From: a virus
Direction: 5' to 3' (one strand)
Length of the DNA stretch: 24,632 nt
IMG/VR virus record: IMGVR_UViG_3300042569_003095
Coordinates: 1-24,632 of that record
How positions within the stretch are numbered: position 1 is the first letter of the stretch; the number at the start of each line of letters is the position of its first letter. The notes under the pieces were generated by a model. It saw nothing but the letters and a program-made list of their open reading frames with translations. It was not told the DNA's origin and made no database searches. The position numbers were made by a program, and so were the translations under genes. Shown here piece by piece: positions 19,289 through 24,632 of the stretch.

Positions 19289-19659
19289 ACAAGATTCGAC
19301 AAGTGTTGGCGGCCGTGTGGGTTGCCATCGCTCAAGTGCTGGCTGCGCCGATGCGCCTGCTGGCCAATGCCGACCGTGACAAGCTCCAGCACCACATTGC
19401 TGGCGGGCTGGTGGGCGCGGTGGCCGCCCTGGCTGCCGTGGGCTTTGGCCTGGGTGCTTTGCAGGCTGGCGTGGCGGCGTTCACATCAGCGTTGATCGTG
19501 GGCTACGTCAAGGAGCTGCTGGACTGGCGCGCGAACCGTGCCGCCAGGCGGGCCGGTGAGCCTGAGCTGCGCGGCGTGGAGAAAGCCGATGCCATTGCAA
19601 CCTGGGGCGGTGCGCTGCCGGTGGCCTTGCCGCTGATTGCGCTGGGGCTGCTGCTTTGA
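19285..19659 (+). CDS. Second lysis-module membrane protein (putative holin/antiholin)
   Basis: This 124-residue product starts at GTG 19285, overlapping the upstream stop (GTGA). The DRDKLQHHIAGGLVGAVAAL segment is the start of a membrane-embedded DKxxH-type fold seen in phage and lipoprotein-like families, followed by helices at about 40-58, 62-80 and 105-124 (LPVALPLIALGLLL). A conserved-looking KELLDWRAN and VEKADAIATWGGALP lie between. The family is placed in lysis cassettes beside holins, so an accessory or antiholin role is possible; no direct evidence is visible. It overlaps the endolysin start. Confidence 0.6.
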   Translation: MNKIRQVLAAVWVAIAQVLAAPMRLLANADRDKLQHHIAGGLVGAVAALAAVGFGLGALQAGVAAFTSALIVGYVKELLDWRANRAARRAGEPELRGVEKADAIATWGGALPVALPLIALGLLL

Positions 19660-20141
19660 GCGAACCGCTTTGGCTGGCCGAGGCGCGCCGTCACATTGGC
19701 CTGCGCGAGCTGGCGGGATCAGCTCATGAGCCCAAGATACTGGCCTGGTGGCGGGCAATCCGCCGTTCGGGCATCAAGGACGATGAAACGCCCTGGTGCG
19801 CTGCCTTCGTGGGCGGCTGCCTGGAGGCGGTGGGCATTGTGTCCAGCCGATTCGAGAGCGCCAAGAGTTACGAGGCCTGGGGCCAGCCCCTGGAGGCCGG
19901 TGCTGTGGGCGCCGTGGTGGTGCTGCGCCGTGATGGTGGCGGGCATGTGGGCTTTGAGGTGGGCCGCGATGCGGCTGGCAATGTCTTGCTGCTGGGCGGC
20001 AACCAAAGCAACCGGGTGAGCATTGCAGCCTTCGACCCGGCTCGCGTGGTGGCCAGGCGCTGGCCGCTGGCGGTGCCAAAGCCCGAGGCGATGGCCATGC
20101 CGCGCATCAAGGGCTATGAAATGAGCCGGGGCGAGGCATGA
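19656..20141 (+). CDS. Endolysin, NlpC/P60-CHAP-like peptidase (TIGR02594 type)
   Basis: The product has 161 residues. It starts at TTG 19656, overlapping the stop of the previous gene. It carries the TIGR02594 pattern: PLWLAEARRHIGLRELAGS, ILAWWR, then TPWCAAFVGGC with the likely nucleophile C48, GGGHVGFEVG with H97 and LLGGNQSNRV with N116, the usual Cys-His-Asn order of NlpC/P60 and CHAP cell-wall enzymes. No signal peptide or SAR anchor is present, so it should stay in the cytoplasm until the holin opens the membrane. It would cut peptidoglycan peptides. Its end overlaps the Rz-like gene. Confidence 0.82.
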   Translation: MSEPLWLAEARRHIGLRELAGSAHEPKILAWWRAIRRSGIKDDETPWCAAFVGGCLEAVGIVSSRFESAKSYEAWGQPLEAGAVGAVVVLRRDGGGHVGFEVGRDAAGNVLLLGGNQSNRVSIAAFDPARVVARRWPLAVPKPEAMAMPRIKGYEMSRGEA

Positions 20142-20626
20142 GCTTGCTGATGGCCCGTTATCTGCTGCCGCTGCTGGGGTGCGTGCTGATGCTGGCTGGC
20201 CTGGCCGGCGTAGTGCACAAGGCCAAGGAAGCTGGCCGCGCCGAGGTTCGTGCCGAGTGGAGTGCCGAGCGCATGCAGCTGGCCGAGGCCGCGCGCCAGG
20301 CCGAGGCAAAGAACCGCCGCGAGCGCGAGCTGGAGCGCGAACGCATTGAGAAGGAGCGACAAGACCATGCAACGAAATTGGCCCGTGCTAACGCTGCTGC
20401 TGCTGGCGCTCGTTCTGAGCTTGACCGGCTGCGCGTCGCCATCCAAACCCTTACCCCCCGTGGTGGTGGAGTGCCCGAAGCCGGCCCCGCTGCCCCCCGA
20501 GCTGGTGACCCTGGCGCCGCCGCCGAACTACTCTCAGAGTGCGCAGGAGCGCATCAAGAGCTGGCGGCTGAGGCTGACCGGCTCGCCATCCAACTAGCCG
20601 CGCTGCTGGCGCTGGTGCCGCGTTGA
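20138..20626 (+). CDS. Rz: Rz-like inner-membrane spanin
   Basis: The 162-residue product has an N-terminal transmembrane signal-anchor at about 7-27 (YLLPLLGCVLMLAGLAGVV). A long, highly charged periplasmic coiled coil (about 28-100, with EREREL-type runs) and a C-terminal helix with a LSECAGAHQELAAEADRL patch follow. This is the Rz architecture (i-spanin). Together with the outer-membrane Rz1 encoded inside it, it would fuse the two membranes in the last step of lysis. Start 20138 overlaps the endolysin stop. Confidence 0.85.
   Translation: MSLLMARYLLPLLGCVLMLAGLAGVVHKAKEAGRAEVRAEWSAERMQLAEAARQAEAKNRRERELERERIEKERQDHATKLARANAAAAGARSELDRLRVAIQTLTPRGGGVPEAGPAAPRAGDPGAAAELLSECAGAHQELAAEADRLAIQLAALLALVPR
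20367..20597 (+). CDS. Rz1: Rz1-like outer-membrane lipoprotein nested in Rz
   Basis: The 76-residue product is read in a different frame wholly inside the Rz gene. Its signal (QRNWPVLTLLLLALVLS) ends in the lipobox LTGC, so the cysteine at about residue 22 would be lipidated. The mature part is proline-rich (KPLPPVVVECPKPAPLPP). ATG 20367 has AAGGAG upstream. Together this is the embedded o-spanin typical of lambda-like phages; the longer frame from 20250 is not needed. Confidence 0.87.
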   Translation: MQRNWPVLTLLLLALVLSLTGCASPSKPLPPVVVECPKPAPLPPELVTLAPPPNYSQSAQERIKSWRLRLTGSPSN

Positions 20627-20832
20627 GCTTCAGCTTGACGGTGCAGGCTTCCATGGGCAACCGGTATGCCGGCATCTTGCTGGCGGCGCAGCTGTATCGA
20701 GCTGAGAAGCTGGCGGCGCGTGAGGCCAAGAGCCTGGCGCAGCTGCACCGCGCGCACCGCTGGCGCACGCATGAGGCATTGAGTGACCGCAAAGAAGACA
20801 ACCCGCGCCAAGGCCAAGACAAAGGCGCCTGA
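20623..20832 (+). CDS. Hypothetical phage protein
   Basis: The product has 69 residues, from a TTG start at 20623 that overlaps the Rz stop (TTGA). The sequence is helical, with MGNRYAGILLAAQLYRAEKL and a very polar, basic C-terminus. No family is recognised. Its 3' end overlaps the TerS start by 50 bases in another frame. Translation depends on coupling to Rz, so its reality is moderately certain. Confidence 0.45.
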   Translation: MSFSLTVQASMGNRYAGILLAAQLYRAEKLAAREAKSLAQLHRAHRWRTHEALSDRKEDNPRQGQDKGA

Positions 20833-21349
20833 GAAGACTGCCGCGCAAAAAGCGCAGGAGGCCCAGCAAAAGTCCAGGGCCGAGCGCTTGAAGCGCTGGA
20901 GAGCCTGGAGCTCAAGCCCCGAGGCGATTGAGGAGCTGTGCGAGTTCATCGGCTCGGGCGGCGTGGAGGCGCACCTGGCCGCGTTCTGCCGCGAGCGCAA
21001 CTTTGCTTACGCGACGGTGATTCTTTGGCTCGATGCCGACATGGGCCGGCGCAACCAGTACGAGCTGGCCCGCCAGGCGCGCGCCGACAACATTGCCGAC
21101 AAGGCGGTGGACGTGGCGCTGACCCCGCCCGAGCGAACCATGCAGGGCTCGGTGGACGGTGGCTCTGTGGCCGACAAGCGGCTGCTGATTGACACATTGA
21201 AATGGTCGGCCGCGAAGCTGCACCCCAAGCGGTACAGCGAGAAGCTGGCCCTGGGCGGGGCTGACGAGCTGCCGCCGATGCAAACCCAGGTGAGTGGGGG
21301 GCTGACGATCAGTCCATCCGAGGCCTACCGCAAACTGATTGGAGGCTGA
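20783..21349 (+). CDS. terS: Terminase small subunit
   Basis: The product has 188 residues. After a basic, Lys/Ala-rich N-terminus (about 1-35) comes a central helical DNA-binding region: ELCEFIGSGGVEAHLAAFCR, then ERNFAYATVILWLDAD and RRNQYELARQARADNIADKA. The HPKRYSEKLALGG segment near the end is typical of this small-subunit family. It would recognise the packaging start site and recruit the large subunit. GTG 20783 has GAGG upstream; no ATG gives the full domain. It is followed by an unrelated small gene and then TerL. Confidence 0.8.
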   Translation: MTAKKTTRAKAKTKAPEKTAAQKAQEAQQKSRAERLKRWRAWSSSPEAIEELCEFIGSGGVEAHLAAFCRERNFAYATVILWLDADMGRRNQYELARQARADNIADKAVDVALTPPERTMQGSVDGGSVADKRLLIDTLKWSAAKLHPKRYSEKLALGGADELPPMQTQVSGGLTISPSEAYRKLIGG

Positions 21350-21351
21350 AC

Positions 21352-21738
21352 ATGAACCGACAACGTACTGAGCTGGCGCTGGCAATGGGCGGATTGGTGC
21401 CCAGCATTGCCCGCGAGCTGGCCGAGGCGATGGACACCGAGCACGCGATTGTTGTGCCCTACGCGGCCACCATCACGCTGAACGCGCAGGAGGCCGACAT
21501 TTTTGTGCTGGGGCCTTTGACGGGCAACCTGACGCTGAACGCCCCCACGGGCGCGACGCTGGGCCGCAAGATCACCCTGATGTTTTCGCAAAGTGGCGCG
21601 GCCCGCACGATTACCTGGAACGCGGTTTTCAGGAAGGCGGCCGATGGCGCAGGCGGCGCTGGGCTCAAGGGCGTGGCGGTGTTCCGCTTCGATGGCGCGC
21701 ACTGGGTGCAGCTGGGCGGCGCGCTGGCCTTCATCTGA
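21352..21738 (+). CDS. Virion-like beta-rich protein between terminase genes
   Basis: The product has 128 residues. After a helical start (QRTELALAMGGLVPSIAREL), the rest is strand-rich: TITLNAQEADIFVLG, NLTLNAPTGATLGRKITLMF, AARTITWNAVFRK, GVAVFRFDGAHWVQLGGAL. This pattern resembles the beta-sandwich tip domains of phage tail fibres and decoration proteins (TLNAPTG, TWNAxFR, WVQLGG). ATG 21352 follows a GGAGG site. Its position between TerS and TerL is unusual; a virion decoration or receptor-binding role is inferred from the fold pattern only. Confidence 0.6.
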   Translation: MNRQRTELALAMGGLVPSIARELAEAMDTEHAIVVPYAATITLNAQEADIFVLGPLTGNLTLNAPTGATLGRKITLMFSQSGAARTITWNAVFRKAADGAGGAGLKGVAVFRFDGAHWVQLGGALAFI

Positions 21739-21741
21739 CCC

Positions 21742-23262
21742 TTGGCCGAGCTGGAGATTGATTGGCGCAAACCTGACTACGCGCCAATATGGGCGGAGCG
21801 TGTGCGCCGGCTGGAGAAGCTGCGCGCCAGCCCCGAGCTGATTGCGCCGCTGTGGGAGTTCTACAAAGACCACCCATGTGACTTCATCCATGACTGGGGC
21901 TGCACCTTCGACCCCCGCCTGGTGGAGCTGGGCCTTGAGCCCACGGTGCCCTTCCTGCTGTTTCCCAAGCAAGAGGAGTGGATTGATTGGTGCGTGGCCC
22001 GGTGGAAAAACCGGCGCGACGGCCTGGTGGAGAAAAGCCGCGACATGGGCCTGAGCTGGCTTTGCGTGGCCATGTCGGTGTGGTGGTGGACGTTTCACCC
22101 GGGCATGGTGGTGGGCTTCGGCTCCCGCAAAGAGGAGTACGTGGACAAGATTGGCGACCCCAAGAGCTTGTTCTGGAAGGTGCGCGCATTCATTGGCCTG
22201 CTGCCGCCCGAGTTCCGGCCACGGGGCTACGACGAGAAGAAGCACGCGCCTTTCATGCGGATCGTGAACCCCGAGACTGGCGCGGCCATCGTGGGCGAGG
22301 CGGGTGACAACATTGGCCGGGGCAACCGGGCCGGCGTGTACTTCGTGGATGAGTCGGCGTTTCTGGAGCATCCCGAGTCAGTGGATGCGGCGCTGAGCCA
22401 AACCACGAACTGCCGCATTGACGTGAGCACCCCGAACGGCGAGGGCAACCCGTTCTGGCGCAAGCGCTTCGGCGGAAAGATTGACGTTTTTGTTTTCGAC
22501 TGGCGCGACGACCCGCGCAAGGACAAAGCCTGGGAAGACCGCCAGCGCGAGAAGCTAGACCCCAGCGTGTTCGCGCAGGAGGTGGAGCGCAACTACTCAG
22601 CCTCGGTGCAAAACGCATTCATCCCGGGTGACGTGGTGACGCAGGCGATGACCCGGGGCCCGGCTGACGTGGGCAACAAGGGCGGGCTGCGGGTTGGTGT
22701 GGACGTGGCGCGCTTTGGCAATGACAAGAGCGTGGTGACCTTCCGCCGTGGCCGGGCCGTGCTGGCCATCCATGAATGGGGCAAGACCGACACCCAGGCG
22801 ACGGCCGGCCGCGTGCGCCAGCTCATCCAGGCCTACAAGGAAACGCCCGAGCAGATTGCGGTGGACGTGATTGGTGTGGGCGCTGGCGTGGCCGACACCC
22901 TGCGCGCCTGGTATGGCGACGTGGTGGAAGACGTGAATGTGAGCCTGCGCATGGGCAACGGCCAGGACTACAACCTGCGCGCGTTCATGTGGCGGGAAAT
23001 GAAGGACTGGCTGCCAACGGCCAGCCTTCCGAACGACCAGGACTTGCGGGCTGACCTGACTTCGATCCGCTACGGGTTCAAGGGCGGCGAGCTGCTGCTG
23101 GAGTCGAAGGACGACCTGAAGAAGCGCGGCGTGAAGTCTCCCGACCGGGGGGACAGCCTGGCGCTGACCTTTGCGGCGCCGACCGTGAAGAAGAAACAAG
23201 TGCACATCCCTGCCGGCTCCATCGTGAGCTACGGGGTTATTGACGAGCAAATGGGCCTCTGA
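21742..23262 (+). CDS. terL: Terminase large subunit
   Basis: The 506-residue product is the packaging motor. The ATPase half has a deviant Walker A KSRDMGLS (98-105), as usual for terminases, and Walker B VYFVDES with D203-E204, followed by QTTNCRIDVSTPNGEGNPFW (coupling motif). The nuclease half has acidic residues in RVGVDVARFGNDKS, AVDVIGVGAGVADTL and RGDSLALTFA. The start is TTG 21742; no later ATG keeps the N-terminus. It overlaps the portal gene by one base (TGATG). Confidence 0.93.
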   Translation: MAELEIDWRKPDYAPIWAERVRRLEKLRASPELIAPLWEFYKDHPCDFIHDWGCTFDPRLVELGLEPTVPFLLFPKQEEWIDWCVARWKNRRDGLVEKSRDMGLSWLCVAMSVWWWTFHPGMVVGFGSRKEEYVDKIGDPKSLFWKVRAFIGLLPPEFRPRGYDEKKHAPFMRIVNPETGAAIVGEAGDNIGRGNRAGVYFVDESAFLEHPESVDAALSQTTNCRIDVSTPNGEGNPFWRKRFGGKIDVFVFDWRDDPRKDKAWEDRQREKLDPSVFAQEVERNYSASVQNAFIPGDVVTQAMTRGPADVGNKGGLRVGVDVARFGNDKSVVTFRRGRAVLAIHEWGKTDTQATAGRVRQLIQAYKETPEQIAVDVIGVGAGVADTLRAWYGDVVEDVNVSLRMGNGQDYNLRAFMWREMKDWLPTASLPNDQDLRADLTSIRYGFKGGELLLESKDDLKKRGVKSPDRGDSLALTFAAPTVKKKQVHIPAGSIVSYGVIDEQMGL

Positions 23263-24632
23263 TGCAGCTGCAAGACGAAGACAAGGCGATGGCACCCGAA
23301 GCCAACGCCAGCGGAGCGCTGCCTGGCGGCGACTTTGAGGACGAGCCTGGCGAGGCCGAGGCGCTGGAGCAGGCCAAGCGGGAGCTGCAAAAGGCGGCCC
23401 TGCACGCGCTGCTGGTGCGCCGCCGCACCGAGGCGGTGAATGCCCGCCAGTCAAGCGGCATTGAGCAGCAATGGCGTGACGACGAAGACCAGTACGAGGG
23501 TTACGACGAGCTGAACCGGCCGCGCCAGTTGACGGCGATGGGCCAAAGCGGCCAGGCCACTGCTGGCAAGAAGACCGGCCGCAGCAAGGTGTTCCTGAAC
23601 GTCACGGCGCCCAAGACCGACGCGGCCGAGGCGCGCGTGACCGAAATGCTGCTGCCGACCGATGACAAGCCTTGGTCAATGGAGCCGACCCCGGTTCCTG
23701 ACTTGGTGAAGGCCATCGACGGCAACGACCAAACCCCGGTGACGCTGGTGGACGGCGCCCAGGTGCCGGCTGCCGATGCAGCGCGCGCGGTGATGACGAA
23801 GGCCCAGGCCGCATGCGATGAGCATGAGAAGTGGGTGGAAGACAACTTCATTGAGGGCCAGGTTTACACCGAGCTGCGCCGTGTCATCCGTGACGCGGCC
23901 AGGGCGGGCACGGGCATCATCAAGGGCCCCATTCCAGTGGGGCGTGAAGACCGCCGCTGGCTGATTGCCGATGGCATGGCGTCGCTGACCATTCAGCAGC
24001 GCATTGCCCCAACGAGCAAGCGGGTGGATTACTGGGACTTCTACCCTGACCCAGCTTGTGGCGAGGACATTCACGCGGGCAGCTATGTGCTGGAGCGGGA
24101 CTACCTGACGGCCCGCAAGCTGCGCGACCTGGCCAAAGACCCGAGCTATGACCGTGAGGCGCTGAGCCAGTGCCTGGCCGAAGGCCCGAAGCGTCGCGCC
24201 CGTTCTGACCGCAACGATGACCGGGACTACCCCGGCCAGTCGCAAGTCAGCGATGGCGACGTGTACGAGGTTTGGTATCACTACGGCGACATGCCGGTGG
24301 ACGAGCTGCGCGCGCTGGGCCTGCCCGAGCTGGACAAGCAGCTGGAGAGCTCCGACGCCGAGCTGACCCATGTGGCGGCGATTGCCACGCTCGTGAACGA
24401 CCGGATCGTGAAGGCGACCCTGAACCCGCTTGATACCGGCGAGTTCCCTTATGACGCCTTCAGGTGGGAGCTGGTAACGGGCCAGTTTTGGGGCCGGGGC
24501 GTGCCTCGCAAGATGGCCACATCCCAGGCCATGCTGAACGCGGCCGCCAGGGCCATGCTGGAAAACGCAGGCCTGAGCGCTGGGCCCCAGCTGATTCTGC
24601 GCAAGGGCATGGTGGAGCCGGCTGACGGCAAG
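23262..24632 (+). CDS. Portal protein (partial, runs off the window)
   Basis: The first 457 residues are present and the frame is open at the window end. ATG 23262 overlaps the TerL stop. After an acidic, Ala/Glu-rich N-terminus (about 1-50), the sequence contains IEQQWRDDEDQYEGYDELNR, SKVFLNVTAPKTDAAEARV, and a KRVDYWDFYPDPACGEDIHA block. RWELVTGQFWGRGVPRKM lies near the end. These patterns fit the large portal (head-tail connector) of P22-like or podovirus type, which also fits the PLxRFG protein at the left edge. It forms the ring through which DNA enters the head. Confidence 0.85.
   Translation, partial: MQLQDEDKAMAPEANASGALPGGDFEDEPGEAEALEQAKRELQKAALHALLVRRRTEAVNARQSSGIEQQWRDDEDQYEGYDELNRPRQLTAMGQSGQATAGKKTGRSKVFLNVTAPKTDAAEARVTEMLLPTDDKPWSMEPTPVPDLVKAIDGNDQTPVTLVDGAQVPAADAARAVMTKAQAACDEHEKWVEDNFIEGQVYTELRRVIRDAARAGTGIIKGPIPVGREDRRWLIADGMASLTIQQRIAPTSKRVDYWDFYPDPACGEDIHAGSYVLERDYLTARKLRDLAKDPSYDREALSQCLAEGPKRRARSDRNDDRDYPGQSQVSDGDVYEVWYHYGDMPVDELRALGLPELDKQLESSDAELTHVAAIATLVNDRIVKATLNPLDTGEFPYDAFRWELVTGQFWGRGVPRKMATSQAMLNAAARAMLENAGLSAGPQLILRKGMVEPADGK

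Noticed and set aside
21325-22371. Long open frame on the minus strand (348 codons) opposite terL
   Set aside because: It is antisense to clear TerL motifs, rich in His/Arg/Gln as expected of a GC-rich shadow frame, and has no recognisable domain.

Overview
The window reads as about 24.6 kb of a temperate, lambda-like tailed phage of a high-GC betaproteobacterium. A Burkholderiales host, perhaps Comamonadaceae, is inferred from codon use, the protein families and an 18-bp core identical to a typical betaproteobacterial tRNA-Ser 3' end. Protein families were recognised by eye; no database search was possible.

Layout. 1-870: end of a late operon, with the C-terminus of a giant PLxRFG-type protein and a small exported protein. 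889-1861: right-end accessory genes, a LexA-like box, the tRNA-Ser-like attachment core (1640-1657), a strong terminator, and repeats before the integrase. 1862-3025: P4-type tyrosine integrase, convergent with an AlpA-like excisionase. 3033-7988 (minus strand): leftward early operon with MazG-like, SSB, YqaJ exonuclease, ERF annealing protein and three tiny proteins, two of them membrane proteins, probably driven from a promoter at 8028-8057. 8124-8941 (minus): LexA/CI-type self-cleaving repressor with a coupled membrane protein. 8942-9329: immunity region with an operator-overlapped rightward promoter. 9330-15689 (plus): tightly overlapping rightward early operon with CII-like, RusA-like, DUF1376 replication protein, DnaC-like loader, NinB, an HNH-like zinc protein, a Q-like candidate and a RyR-domain protein. 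15739-18666: a second promoter with almost the same operator drives rdgC and two modular proteins. 18667-20626: lambda-like late promoter, leader and terminator, then holin, second membrane protein, endolysin and nested Rz/Rz1. 20623-24632: packaging genes (TerS, an intervening virion-like protein, TerL) and the start of the portal gene.

The late operon ends at the left edge, just before attP-like sequence and int, while the portal starts at the right edge. That order fits an excised circular or permuted phage genome best; two tandem prophages at one tRNA-Ser gene would look the same.

How the parts work together: the repressor probably holds down both TTGAC(N)-17-GATACT promoters, so DNA damage would release replication/recombination genes and rdgC together. 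The left operon supplies a complete recombination set, the right operon supplies replication and late antitermination, and the late operon supplies lysis and packaging. Main points for a second look are the duplicated operator-promoter, a 16-bp duplication that fuses two genes, linker repeats that appear to shuffle protein modules, a LexA-like box in front of an unknown gene, and a membrane protein cotranscribed with the repressor.
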